Made by a program: the position numbers and the translations under genes
Part shown: in pieces, positions 34,782-43,900 of the stretch
How positions within the stretch are numbered: position 1 is the stretch's first letter
Layout: each line of letters opens with the position of its first letter
NCBI RefSeq assembly: GCF_963558545.1
Contig: NZ_CAUWHO010000008.1
Location: forward strand, 1 to 64,000
Source: Tyzzerella sp963558545
Lineage (GTDB): Bacteria > Bacillota > Clostridia > Lachnospirales > CAG-274
Direction of reading: 5' to 3'
DNA: 64,000 nt
Notes under the pieces: model-generated
Told to the model about the DNA's origin: nothing
Databases searched by the model: none
What the model saw: only the letters and a program-made list of their open reading frames with translations

Positions 34782-35420
34782 TTAATCTTCTATAAAGTCA
34801 TTAGAATTAAATTTGTATGCTAATGTCATTAAGCTATCTGTCAAATGTACATTTTCTACTATAACTCCGTCTTTATTTGTCAGCTCTGTATTTGAAAAAT
34901 TCCATATCCCTTTTATACCATAAGATACTACATTTTTATATAAATCATAAGCATTAGTACCAGGTACAGCCAAAACAGCTATATCTACAATGTTATCCTT
35001 TGTAAATTGCTCTAGCTCTATTATGTCCTTTACTTCTAAATCTCTTATTTTTGTACCTATAACATCAGAGTTTACATCAAATATACCTATAAAATTAAAT
35101 CCTCTTTTTTCAAATTCAACATAGTTTAATAAAGCCTGACCTATCTTACCTGCACCTAATATAACTAAATTGTAGGTTTTATTTAATCCTAGTATTTCTT
35201 TTATTTCTTCATATAGAAGCTCTACATTGTATCCATACCCTTGTTGTCCAAAACACCCAAAATTATTTAAATCTTGCCTTATTTGTGATGCTGTAACATT
35301 CATCTTTTGACTTAAATCTTTAGAAGATATCCTTGTTATACCATCATCTAATAAGTTTCCTAAAAATCTGTAATATCTAGGTAAACGTTTAATCACAGCT
35401 AAAGATACTTTTTTGTCCAT
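34782..35420 (-). CDS. rex: Redox-sensing transcriptional repressor Rex
   Basis: NADH/NAD-responsive repressor, 212 aa. An N-terminal winged helix (LPRYYRFLGNLLDDGITRISSKDL with recognition part MNVTASQIRQDLNNFGCFG) precedes a Rossmann domain with LVILGAGKIGQALLNY near residue 87 and IAVLAVPGTNA. The ATG at 35420 lies 8 bases after AAAGGAG; an upstream GTG frame adds three residues. Rex typically represses fermentation genes when NADH is low. Two TTAACAA half-sites in its own leader suggest autoregulation. The stop codon abuts the repeat element. Confidence 0.95.
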   Translation of the reverse strand: MDKKVSLAVIKRLPRYYRFLGNLLDDGITRISSKDLSQKMNVTASQIRQDLNNFGCFGQQGYGYNVELLYEEIKEILGLNKTYNLVILGAGKIGQALLNYVEFEKRGFNFIGIFDVNSDVIGTKIRDLEVKDIIELEQFTKDNIVDIAVLAVPGTNAYDLYKNVVSYGIKGIWNFSNTELTNKDGVIVENVHLTDSLMTLAYKFNSNDFIED

Positions 35421-35433
35421 TAACACCACTCCT

Positions 35434-35451
35434 TTAACAATGTTTTAACAA
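35434..35451 (-). promoter_or_regulatory. Possible Rex half-sites upstream of rex
   Basis: TTAACAA occurs twice with a 4-base spacer. The half-site and the spacing equal those of the clostridial Rex operator (TTGTTAA, 4 bases, TTAACAA), but here the halves are direct rather than inverted, so this is only suggestive. Confidence 0.35.
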
Positions 35452-35552
35452 GATTATACAACTTTGTTTTGTTTTTGTCAATGTTTAGTCTTTTAAAAAT
35501 TATTATTTTTTGTTATACTTATTATAAGTAATTTTTTTATAGGAGGCAAAAG

Positions 35553-37442
35553 ATGATTCTTTCTTGTAATAATATTAATAAATCATTTGGTATAACAAAT
35601 ATATTGCATAATATATCTTTTAATATAAATGAAAAAGACAGAGTTGCTTTAGTTGGTGTTAATGGAGCCGGAAAGTCAACTTTATTTAAAATAATAACAG
35701 GAGAAATATCTAAAGATAGTGGCGATATAAATATCCCAAAAAATACTAAAATTGGTTATTTCTCTCAAACACTTAATCTTAATGAAGATAACTCTCTTTT
35801 TGATGAGCTTTTAACAGTATTTTCTAATATAATAGATATGGAATTTAAACTTAGGGAATTAGAAGAAAAAATGAGCATATCTAAAGATGATGAGCTTGAC
35901 TTATTTATTAAAGAATATGATAAAATATCTACATACCTTGCAGAAAATAACTCTTTTAACTATAATAGCCGTATTAAAGGGGTATTAAAAGGGCTTGGCT
36001 TTGTAGAAGATGATTTTTATAAACAAATAAAGTTTCTTTCTGGTGGTCAAAAAACACGTATTGCTCTTGGTAAAATATTGTTAGAAGAACCAGATATTTT
36101 ATTATTAGATGAGCCTACTAATCACCTTGATATATTATCTATTAACTGGCTAGAAAATTTCTTAAAGGCATATCCTAAAGCCCTATTTATTATATCTCAC
36201 GATAGATATTTTTTAAATAAAATAGTAACTAAAGTTATAGAGCTAGAAAACACTAAAGCAACTATATACAATGGAAACTATAACGACTACTCACAAAAAA
36301 AGCACATAGCTAGAGAAATAATGCTAAAACATTATTTAAACCAACAAAAAGAAATAAAAAAACAAGAAGAAGTTATAAAAAAACTTCGCTCTTATAATAG
36401 AGAAAAATTTATAAAACGTGCTGAAAGCCGTGAAAAGTTTTTGGATAAAATGGAAAAAATAGAAAAACCAGATAACCTACCAGCACAGATGCGTCTTAGC
36501 TTATCCCCTAAAAAAGAAAGTGGAAACGATGTTTTAATGGTAGAAAATTTATCTAAAAGCTTTAATTTTAACCTGTTTAACAACATTTACTTTGATATAA
36601 AAAAAGGAGAAAAAGTTGCTCTTATAGGTGCTAATGGTATAGGTAAAACTACCCTTATAAAAATGATAATGGGACAAACTTCTATTGATAGTGGCTCTAT
36701 AAAGCTTGGCTCAAATGTTGAAATAGGCTACTACGACCAAGAGCAGCAAAACTTAAATTTAGATAAAACTATATTTGATGAAATATCTGATACCTATCCT
36801 AATTTAAAAAATGAAGAAATAAGAAATGCTCTTGCCGTTTTTGTATTTACAGGGGACGAAGTTTTTAAACAAATATCTACACTAAGTGGTGGAGAAAAAG
36901 GACGTGTTGCTCTTGCTAAAATTATGCTTTCTAATGCAAATCTTCTTATATTAGACGAACCTACTAACCATCTTGATATGGTATCAAAAGAAATTTTAGA
37001 AGATGCACTAAAAAACTATACTGGCACTTGCGTATATATATCCCACGATAGATTTTTTATAAATAATACTGCAACAAAAGTTATTGAGCTTACTAAAAAT
37101 AAAATGAATGTATATCTTGGAAATTATGATTATTACCTGGAAAAATGTCAACAAAAAGATACTACAACAGAAAATATACAACCTAAAATAATATCCGATA
37201 ATAAAATGGACTGGAAAGCTCAAAAGGAAGCTCAAGCAGAAGCAAGAAAAAAACAAAACGCTATAAAAAAACTAGAAGAGCAAATAGAAATATTAGAAAA
37301 TAAAATTAAACAAGCTGATGAACAGTTAACTTTAGAAGAAGTTTATACAAATCCATATAAATCTAAAGAAATCTTTGAAGAAAAAACTAAACTAGAAGAC
37401 GAGCTTGTTATATTATACGATGAATGGGAAAATATGGCCTAG
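35553..37442 (+). CDS. ABC-F family ATPase (ribosome-associated type)
   Basis: 629 aa soluble protein with two ABC domains and no membrane part. Domain 1: Walker A GVNGAGKST near residue 35, signature LSGGQKTR, Walker B ILLLDEPTNHLD. A basic linker at about 245-315 (the P-site tRNA interaction motif) follows. Domain 2: GANGIGKTT, LSGGEKGR, LLILDEPTNHLD. A C-terminal coiled coil (about 550-625) resembles Uup/YdiF. ABC-F proteins act on the ribosome, relieving stalls or giving antibiotic protection; which applies here cannot be read. Ribosome site AGGAGG. Faces away from rex. Confidence 0.92.
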   Translation: MILSCNNINKSFGITNILHNISFNINEKDRVALVGVNGAGKSTLFKIITGEISKDSGDINIPKNTKIGYFSQTLNLNEDNSLFDELLTVFSNIIDMEFKLRELEEKMSISKDDELDLFIKEYDKISTYLAENNSFNYNSRIKGVLKGLGFVEDDFYKQIKFLSGGQKTRIALGKILLEEPDILLLDEPTNHLDILSINWLENFLKAYPKALFIISHDRYFLNKIVTKVIELENTKATIYNGNYNDYSQKKHIAREIMLKHYLNQQKEIKKQEEVIKKLRSYNREKFIKRAESREKFLDKMEKIEKPDNLPAQMRLSLSPKKESGNDVLMVENLSKSFNFNLFNNIYFDIKKGEKVALIGANGIGKTTLIKMIMGQTSIDSGSIKLGSNVEIGYYDQEQQNLNLDKTIFDEISDTYPNLKNEEIRNALAVFVFTGDEVFKQISTLSGGEKGRVALAKIMLSNANLLILDEPTNHLDMVSKEILEDALKNYTGTCVYISHDRFFINNTATKVIELTKNKMNVYLGNYDYYLEKCQQKDTTTENIQPKIISDNKMDWKAQKEAQAEARKKQNAIKKLEEQIEILENKIKQADEQLTLEEVYTNPYKSKEIFEEKTKLEDELVILYDEWENMA

Positions 37443-37472
37443 TTATATACCTTTTATATTTGTTAAAAATCA

Positions 37473-37516
37473 ATTTTTTTAATACTTTGTATTCAAAAAC
37501 AGATATAGGAATATCT
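37473..37516 (-). repeat. Dispersed intergenic motif, copy C
   Basis: Plus strand: T-run, AATACTTTGTATTCAAAAACAG, then GATATAGGAATATC, an inverted repeat with a 4-base loop. It lies between the ABC-F gene and groEL (convergent), just beyond the groEL terminator. Confidence 0.5.
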
Positions 37517-37529
37517 TTTTTATATAAAT

Positions 37530-37559
37530 AAAAAATACCCCAATATTGAGGTATTTTTT
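37530..37559 (-). terminator. groESL terminator, probably bidirectional
   Basis: AAAAAATACC and GGTATTTTTT with an inner CAAT/ATTG; one inner pair is U-G on the minus strand. A and T runs on the two flanks would serve both groEL and the convergent ABC-F gene. Confidence 0.85.
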
Positions 37560-37572
37560 TATTTAACTTTTA

Positions 37573-39192
37573 TTACATCATTCCCATAGGATTGCCGCCT
37601 GGCATCATTGGTTCTTCTTTTGTTATATCTGCTACAACTGCTTCTGTTGTCAATACAGTAGATGCTACACTATTTGCATTTAATAATGCACTTTTTGTAA
37701 CTTTAGCTGGGTCTAATATACCTGCATCTATCATATTTACAAACTCACCTGTTAAAGCATTAAAGCCATAATTAGCCTCTTTACCTTTAACTTGGCTAAC
37801 AATAACAGAACCCTCAAGCCCTGCATTGTTTACTATTTGACGGAGAGGGGCCTCTAAAGCTTTAAGTATAATATTTGCTCCTGTTTTTTCATCTCCAACA
37901 AGACCTTCTACAACCTTAGATACTTCTGGTATACAATGTATATAAGCAGAACCACCACCACTTATAATACCTTCTTCTACTGCTGCACGAGTAGCTGCTA
38001 AAGCATCTTCCATTCTCAATTTTTTCTCTTTAAGCTCCATTTCTGTTGCTGCTCCAACTTTTATAACTGCAACACCACCTGCAAGCTTAGCAAGTCTTTC
38101 TTGTAATTTTTCTTTATCAAATTCTGATGTAGTAGCTTCTATTTGCTCTTTAATTTGATTAACTCTACTAGTTATTAAGCCTTTATCTCCAGCACCATCT
38201 ACAATTATTGTATTTTCTTTATCTACTTTAACTGTTTTTGCACGTCCAAGCATATCCATTGTAGTTTCTTTTAAATCAAGCCCTAGCTCATCTGATATAA
38301 CAGTACCACCTGTTAAAATAGCTATATCTTCAAGCATAGCCTTTCTTCTATCACCAAAACCTGGTGCTTTAACAGCAACACAATTAAACGTTCCTCTTAA
38401 TTTGTTAACAATAAGAGTAGTTAAAGCCTCTCCTTCTATATCTTCTGCTATTATTAAAAGTCTTGCTCCTGTTTGAACAATTTCTTCTAATATTGGTAAT
38501 ATATCTTGAATGTTAGATATTTTTTTGTCTGTTATTAAAATATATGGGTCTTCAAGCTCTGCAACCATTTTATCCATATCTGTTGCCATATAAGCTGATA
38601 AATACCCTCTATCAAATTGCATACCTTCTACAAGGTCAAGCTCTGTATTCATTGTTTTACTTTCTTCTACTGTAATAACACCATCATTAGATACTTTTTC
38701 CATAGCATCTGCTATCATAGACCCTACTTCTTCATCTGCTGCTGATATAGATGCAACTTTTGCAATATGGTTTTTACCATCTACTTTTTGGCTCATTTCT
38801 TTAATAATTTCTACTGCCTTTTCTGTAGCTTTAGACATACCTTTTCTTAAAATAATTGGATTTGCACCAGCTGCAATATTTTTAAGGCCTTCTTGTATCA
38901 TAGCTTGAGCTAAAACAGTTGCTGTTGTAGTACCATCTCCTGCTACATCATTTGTTTTTGTAGCAACCTCTTTTACAAGCTGAGCACCCATATTTTCAAA
39001 AACATCTTCAAGTTCTATTTCTTTAGCAATAGTAACACCGTCATTAGTAATTAAAGGTGTACCAAATTTTTTATCTAAAACTACGTTTCTACCTTTAGGA
39101 CCTAAAGTAACTTTTACTGTATCTGCAAGTTTATTAACACCTGCTTCTAAAGCTTTTCTAGCATCAACACCATATTTAATATCTTTTGCCAT
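37573..39192 (-). CDS. groEL: Chaperonin GroEL
   Basis: 60-kDa chaperonin, 539 aa, normal length. Seen: MAKDIKYGVDARKALEAGV start, TLGPKGRNVVLD, the ATP-site motif VAGDGTTTATVLAQA, and the C-terminal Gly/Met tail GGNPMGMM. It forms the double-ring folding chamber with GroES. Starts 28 bases after groES; controlled by the CIRCE element and promoter upstream of groES. Confidence 0.98.
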   Translation of the reverse strand: MAKDIKYGVDARKALEAGVNKLADTVKVTLGPKGRNVVLDKKFGTPLITNDGVTIAKEIELEDVFENMGAQLVKEVATKTNDVAGDGTTTATVLAQAMIQEGLKNIAAGANPIILRKGMSKATEKAVEIIKEMSQKVDGKNHIAKVASISAADEEVGSMIADAMEKVSNDGVITVEESKTMNTELDLVEGMQFDRGYLSAYMATDMDKMVAELEDPYILITDKKISNIQDILPILEEIVQTGARLLIIAEDIEGEALTTLIVNKLRGTFNCVAVKAPGFGDRRKAMLEDIAILTGGTVISDELGLDLKETTMDMLGRAKTVKVDKENTIIVDGAGDKGLITSRVNQIKEQIEATTSEFDKEKLQERLAKLAGGVAVIKVGAATEMELKEKKLRMEDALAATRAAVEEGIISGGGSAYIHCIPEVSKVVEGLVGDEKTGANIILKALEAPLRQIVNNAGLEGSVIVSQVKGKEANYGFNALTGEFVNMIDAGILDPAKVTKSALLNANSVASTVLTTEAVVADITKEEPMMPGGNPMGMM

Positions 39193-39220
39193 TTTTATAT
39201 CCTCCTAAAATATTAAAAAA

Positions 39221-39505
39221 TTATTCTACAATAGCTAATATATCACTTTCTTTAACTATAATGTACTCTTGCCCATCAACTTTAACTTCTGTTCCAGAAT
39301 ATTTAGAATAAAGTACCTTATCACCAACTTTTACTTGCATAGGAACAAGCTTTCCGTCAACAGTAGCACCAGGACCTACTGCTAAAATTTCTGCTTCTTG
39401 TGGTTTTTCTTTAGCCCCAGCTGTTAATATTATGCCACCTTTTGTTTTTTCTTCTGCTTCTAAATGTTTTAATACAACTCTATCTGATAATGGTTTGATA
39501 TTCAT
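39221..39505 (-). CDS. groES: Co-chaperonin GroES
   Basis: 94 aa lid of the GroEL chamber. NIKPLSDRVVLKHLEAEEKTK at the N-terminus, the mobile loop GGIILTAGAKEKPQ and GDKVLYSKYSGTEVK are typical. The ATG at 39505 has GGAGG seven bases before it; the longest frame from 39538 adds eleven residues without a ribosome site and gives an untypical N-terminus. First gene of groES-groEL. Confidence 0.97.
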   Translation of the reverse strand: MNIKPLSDRVVLKHLEAEEKTKGGIILTAGAKEKPQEAEILAVGPGATVDGKLVPMQVKVGDKVLYSKYSGTEVKVDGQEYIIVKESDILAIVE

Positions 39506-39592
39506 ATTTTTACCTCCATAATTATTATGTATAAGCATTATTATATTTATGTTTATATAAATAAATTATACCATATACATATCACTTTTTTA

Positions 39593-39619
39593 TTATCACT
39601 CATTTAACAAGAGTGCTAA
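39593..39619 (-). promoter_or_regulatory. CIRCE operator (HrcA site) of groESL
   Basis: TTATCACTC, 9 bases, GAGTGCTAA: the controlling inverted repeat bound by HrcA, with one arm carrying a single change (T for G at the fourth base). It lies just downstream of the -10 box at 39630. A second extended -10 (TGGTATAAT, 39565-39573) lies downstream of CIRCE and could also start transcripts. Confidence 0.93.
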
Positions 39620-39629
39620 GCATAACTAT

Positions 39630-39658
39630 ATACTAATTTAATATATACTTTTATGCAA
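39630..39658 (-). promoter_or_regulatory. groESL promoter
   Basis: TTGCAT, 17 bases, TAGTAT on the minus strand, with CIRCE beginning about ten bases after the -10 box so that HrcA would block initiation. Confidence 0.65.
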
Positions 39659-39742
39659 TGTCCATATTAAACTATTTTATCCAATTTTGCTAATTTTATG
39701 TATTAATATCTTTTATTTTCTTTTGCTTTCTTTTAATATCTT

Positions 39743-40609
39743 TTATTTTGTACCTATCTTCTCACTTCTTGCATAATAAAATAAATATTGTTGTGCATAC
39801 CCTGCTAAATGTCCCCACTTTTCTTTTGCAAAGCTATGTATTTGTTTTATAGGTGTATCTTTTTCATCAAAATAAAAGTATTCCATAACACGCTTTACCC
39901 AAACATCAGTAGGAAAAACATCATTTTTCTTTAATGAAAATAATAATACACAATCTGCTACTTTTGTACCTACACCTTTTATTTTTAAAAGTTCCTCTTT
40001 TGCACTTAAAGACGATATGTTATATAAGTTTTGTAAATTTATGTTGCCATTTTCTAAATTTTCTATTGCATCTAAAATATACTTATCTCTAAATCCTGTT
40101 TTACAAAGCTTTAATTCTTCTTGAGTTGCTTTTTTTAATTGTTCTATTGTAGGAAAAAGATAATATTCATCACATTTTACACCATATTTTTCTGATATAT
40201 TTTTTATAACTTGCTTTATCATAGGTATACGGTTATTTTGTGATATTATAAATGAAATTAAACATTCAAATGGCTCTTGATTTAAAATTCTAATACCTTC
40301 TGCATATTCTATAGCTCTTTTTACAATATCATCATTTTTTAACTGTTCTTTTATTTTATTATAATCTGTGTTTAAATCAAAATAATTTATCCATATTTTT
40401 TCAAATTCATCTATAGTACAAGGATAAAATTCCACTTTGTCTTTAGTTTGCTTTATATTTAAAACTTTACTATTGGCAATTATTATATAATGCATATGCT
40501 CTATTTTTTCAAATCTAAAGCATTGGCCACATTCCAATATTTCTTCTATATTAAAACTGTCAAAATCTGTCATTATTATTTTTTTATTTTCTTCTTCAAT
40601 GTACTTCAT
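39743..40609 (-). CDS. ogg: 8-oxoguanine DNA glycosylase (OGG1-type)
   Basis: Base-excision repair glycosylase/lyase of 288 aa. An OGG N-terminal domain (CGQCFRFEKIEHMHYIII) precedes the HhH-GPD domain. The helix-hairpin-helix is LLKIKGVGTKVADCVLLFSL with the catalytic aspartate in FPTDVWVKRVM; the lysine in CKTGFRDKYILDA matches the Schiff-base lysine. The C-terminus GHLAGYAQQYLFYYAR is typical. Members of this clostridial type often replace Fpg. Start ATG 40609 follows a GGAG site. Confidence 0.92.
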   Translation of the reverse strand: MKYIEEENKKIIMTDFDSFNIEEILECGQCFRFEKIEHMHYIIIANSKVLNIKQTKDKVEFYPCTIDEFEKIWINYFDLNTDYNKIKEQLKNDDIVKRAIEYAEGIRILNQEPFECLISFIISQNNRIPMIKQVIKNISEKYGVKCDEYYLFPTIEQLKKATQEELKLCKTGFRDKYILDAIENLENGNINLQNLYNISSLSAKEELLKIKGVGTKVADCVLLFSLKKNDVFPTDVWVKRVMEYFYFDEKDTPIKQIHSFAKEKWGHLAGYAQQYLFYYARSEKIGTK

Positions 40610-40667
40610 TTTTTCTCCTTACTTTAACAATATAAATAAAGGTATGCAAAAAATAATAAAATTACTT

Positions 40668-40904
40668 TTATACTGACATTGAGTTGCCGTGTTCTATACC
40701 TTTATCTGTAAGTATTAATCTAACCTTATCCTCTGACATAAATTTTACAATAACTAGCTCATTATCTTCTAAGTATTTTATTGCTTCTGTATATTTTTTT
40801 GTCATAAGTGGAGATTTAGACTCAAATCTATATGTATAAGTATCTCCACCACATAAATAAGATTGATATGCTCTTTCAAAAATAGTTGTTGTTATTTTGT
40901 TCAT
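40668..40904 (-). CDS. Small hypothetical protein
   Basis: 78 aa, not recognised. The sequence has an N-terminal helical part (TTIFERAYQSYLCGGDTYTY) and then a pattern TEAIKYLEDNELVIVKFMSEDKVRLILTDKG that resembles a winged-helix wing followed by a helix, so a small DNA-binding or dimerising protein is possible. Ribosome site AAGGAG fits the ATG. It is read in the same direction as the methyltransferase upstream and ogg downstream. Confidence 0.6.
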   Translation of the reverse strand: MNKITTTIFERAYQSYLCGGDTYTYRFESKSPLMTKKYTEAIKYLEDNELVIVKFMSEDKVRLILTDKGIEHGNSMSV

Positions 40905-40938
40905 AATGTACTCCTTATATAATAATATAAACTTTATA

Positions 40939-41727
40939 TTATTTGTTTAATCTTTGGCTTAATACTTCGTAAAAGATAATAGCAGATGAAATAGAAGCAT
41001 TCATAGATTCTACATTTCCTACCATAGGTATTTTAACAAGCTCGTCTGATTTTTCTTTATATTCGTCTAAAACACCATTGGCCTCATTACCAATTAATAT
41101 ACCTATGGACTTTTTAAAATCTATATTATATGGAGCTTTTTTACCCTCTAAATGAGTGCAAACAATTTTTACTTTATTATCTTTTAAATAGTCTATTAAA
41201 CTTAATAAATCACATTGTTCTATAACCTTAATATGGAATATAGAACCCATGGTTGCTCTTATAACTTTGTCATTATATAAATCTACACACCCTTTAGATA
41301 AAAATATTGTATCTACACCTAAAGCCTCTGCTGTTCTTATAATAGTCCCCATATTACCTGGGTCACATATTCTATCTAATATTACAAAAAAATTATTACT
41401 TGTTATTTTTATATCCTCTATACAATTTTTAGGTATGTTACAAATAGCCATTATCCCTTGTGGGTTTATTGTATCACTTATCTTTTTAAAAACACTATCT
41501 GATACAACTAAACTTTGTATATTTTTATATTTATCTTTTTGGTTTATTTCATTATAAAATTTTTCAGAGAAAACAATCATTTCTATATTTACACTATCTG
41601 GTATTTCATCTATAATTCTTTCTCCTTCTATGTAAAATTTACCCAATTTTTCTCTTTCTTTTTTTTGTTTTAATTTTATTATGTCTTTAATTGTTTGGTT
41701 TTTATCACTTGTAATCAATTTTTTCAC
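40939..41727 (-). CDS. TrmH/SpoU family RNA 2'-O-methyltransferase
   Basis: 262 aa SPOUT enzyme. A substrate-binding N-terminal part is followed by motif 1 LDRICDPGNMGTIIRTAEALG, motif 2 IGILIGNEANGVLDEYKEKS and motif 3 KIPMVGNVESMNASISSAI, the trefoil-knot SAM site. Probably methylates ribose in 23S rRNA or tRNA; the exact target is not readable. It follows trkA by 6 bases, so it is likely co-transcribed with trkH-trkA. Confidence 0.9.
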   Translation of the reverse strand: MKKLITSDKNQTIKDIIKLKQKKEREKLGKFYIEGERIIDEIPDSVNIEMIVFSEKFYNEINQKDKYKNIQSLVVSDSVFKKISDTINPQGIMAICNIPKNCIEDIKITSNNFFVILDRICDPGNMGTIIRTAEALGVDTIFLSKGCVDLYNDKVIRATMGSIFHIKVIEQCDLLSLIDYLKDNKVKIVCTHLEGKKAPYNIDFKKSIGILIGNEANGVLDEYKEKSDELVKIPMVGNVESMNASISSAIIFYEVLSQRLNK

Positions 41728-41733
41728 CTAATA

Positions 41734-42387
41734 TTAATTATTTATTTTTTGTATAGAATCATTTTCACCTACAACAACTAAAATATCCTCTTGTTTTATA
41801 ACTTCAGTTGGTAGAGGTGATACTATTACTGTATTTTCTCTTTTTATAGCTACTATATTAAGACCGTGTTTAGCACGCACATTACTATCTAGTATAGATT
41901 TATTAACCCAATTTTTTTCTGGTTGAATCTCAACAATAGCAAATTTATCAGATAAATTTATATAATCTATAATATTTGTTGTAATTAAGGTATTAGCTAT
42001 TCTAGCGCCCATATCTCTTTCTGGTAAAACAACTCTATCTGCACCTACCTTTTGTAGTATAGATTTTTGTATATCATTTTTAGCTTTAGCTATTACAAAC
42101 TTTGCACCTAGCTCTTTTGCCATCATAGTTGCCAATATGCTCCCTTCCATATCTTCTCCTATAGCAACTATTACTACATCAAAATTATTTACACCAAATT
42201 GGTCCAAAACGTGAACATCTGTAACGTCTGCTTGTACAGAATGACAGCCATATTTTGCCATTTCATTTACTATTTCTATATCTTTATCACAACATAAAAC
42301 ATCACAATCATTTTCTATTAATGTTCTAGCTAAACTTTGTCCAAACCTTCCTAAACCAAGCACTGCAAATTGTCTATTTCTTCCCAT
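41734..42387 (-). CDS. trkA: Potassium-uptake regulatory subunit TrkA/KtrA
   Basis: 217 aa cytoplasmic gating subunit. RCK N domain with nucleotide motif VLGLGRFGQSLA at residues 9-20 and acidic CDKDIEIV; C-terminal RCK_C domain from about 135, which in KtrA binds c-di-AMP. One RCK repeat, so KtrA-like rather than the double TrkA of enterics. It lies 13 bases after the channel gene. Confidence 0.93.
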   Translation of the reverse strand: MGRNRQFAVLGLGRFGQSLARTLIENDCDVLCCDKDIEIVNEMAKYGCHSVQADVTDVHVLDQFGVNNFDVVIVAIGEDMEGSILATMMAKELGAKFVIAKAKNDIQKSILQKVGADRVVLPERDMGARIANTLITTNIIDYINLSDKFAIVEIQPEKNWVNKSILDSNVRAKHGLNIVAIKRENTVIVSPLPTEVIKQEDILVVVGENDSIQKINN

Positions 42388-42400
42388 TTTTCCCTCCGTA

Positions 42401-43798
42401 TTATCCTACTATTATCTTTTCTTCTGGATAATGTATAACATTTTTTTTATTAGGTTTTCTAAATGATAATGCTAGTACAATTGTTATAGGCCCTAATCTA
42501 CCAATAAACATACATAATATTATTACAATCTTTCCTGCAAAAGATAAAGTTGGAGTAACACCAGTAGATAATCCCACTGTACCTAAGGCAGAGCAAACCT
42601 CATATAAAAGGTCTATAAATTCATATTTTACACCTATACCATCTTCTGTCATAGTCAAAATTATAGTTGCAATAAAAATTAATGTCATCATCATCATAAT
42701 AATAGACAATGCTTTTTGTATAGTAGATACACTTATTTTCCTTTTAAAAGCTATTATACAGTCTTTACCTTTTATAACAGATATAACAGCTAGTGCTAAT
42801 ACACCTATAGTTACTGTTTTTATACCACCAGCTGTACCACCAGGCGACCCTCCTATCGACATTAATATAATTACTAAAAATTTTGAGCCATAGCTTAAAT
42901 CTGCCTGTCCTATTGCATCAAATCCTGCTGTCCTTAGTGTAACAGATTGAAATAAAGATGCTAAAATTTTTTCATCAAACCTAAAATTTGATAAAGTTTT
43001 GGGATTATTATATTCTATAACAAATGTTAATATAGCACCTAGTAATATTAGTATACACGTCATAGTTAATGCCAATTTAGAATGTACTGTCATAGTAAAT
43101 AATTCTACTTTTTTCTTTCTAAACTTTGCTATTTTATATTTAGTATACTTGCTAATATCTATTAAAACGGTAAAACCTAAACCACCTAATATAATTAGTA
43201 ACATTATAGTTATATTTATTGTGTAATCTCTAGCATATGGAACAAGACTATTTTCCCCCAATATATCAAAACCTGCATTACAAAAAGCTGATACAGAATG
43301 AAATATTCCTCTAAAAACTCCTCCAAAAAATCCGTACTCTGGTATAAATCTTAAAGATAATATTATTGCTCCTATGCCCTCTATAATAAATGTAACTTTT
43401 ATTATTTTTTTTAAAAACATTACCATACCTTTAAAAGTTGATAGATTAAATGATTCTTGTATTAATATTCTTTCTTTTAATGTTATCTTTTTGCCCAAAA
43501 ATACTAATACTATGGTAAATAAACTCATAAATCCTAGTCCACCTATTTGTATAAGAAGCAATATTACAATCTTTCCAAACAAACTCCAATGATAAAGTGT
43601 ATTTACTACAACAAGCCCTGTAACACAAACGGCTGATGTTGATGTAAAAAGTGCATCTATAAATCCAATACTTTTTCCATTTTGGCTAGCTATTGGTAAA
43701 TTTAATAAAAAAGCCCCTATAATTACTACAATAAAAAAACTAAAAGCTATAATATGTGGTGGCTTAAAATGAAATAAACTTTTTTCTTTGGTTTTCAC
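42401..43798 (-). CDS. trkH: Potassium-uptake channel subunit TrkH/KtrB
   Basis: 465 aa membrane protein of four repeated membrane-pore-membrane units. Selectivity-loop segments are visible as TSTSAVCVTGLV, SVSAFCNAGFD, SVTLRTAGFD and SALGTVGLSTG. The GTG at 43798 has AGGGAGA upstream at good distance; the longer frame begins TTG at 43822 with no such site. With TrkA it forms an ion-coupled K+ importer. Confidence 0.92.
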   Translation of the reverse strand: MKTKEKSLFHFKPPHIIAFSFFIVVIIGAFLLNLPIASQNGKSIGFIDALFTSTSAVCVTGLVVVNTLYHWSLFGKIVILLLIQIGGLGFMSLFTIVLVFLGKKITLKERILIQESFNLSTFKGMVMFLKKIIKVTFIIEGIGAIILSLRFIPEYGFFGGVFRGIFHSVSAFCNAGFDILGENSLVPYARDYTINITIMLLIILGGLGFTVLIDISKYTKYKIAKFRKKKVELFTMTVHSKLALTMTCILILLGAILTFVIEYNNPKTLSNFRFDEKILASLFQSVTLRTAGFDAIGQADLSYGSKFLVIILMSIGGSPGGTAGGIKTVTIGVLALAVISVIKGKDCIIAFKRKISVSTIQKALSIIMMMMTLIFIATIILTMTEDGIGVKYEFIDLLYEVCSALGTVGLSTGVTPTLSFAGKIVIILCMFIGRLGPITIVLALSFRKPNKKNVIHYPEEKIIVG

Positions 43799-43900
43799 TC
43801 TATCTCTCCCTTTCTTTAGCAATTTTATTATAACATATTTAAAATATAAGGCAATATTTTTTTAATAATTATGTATATTTATTTTTAAAGCTATAAATTA

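Noticed and set aside
39703..39749. A 17-bp direct repeat (TTAATATCTTTTATTTT, 30 bases apart) at the end of ogg
   Set aside because: Very AT-rich and low in information; nothing else repeats around it, so chance duplication is enough.
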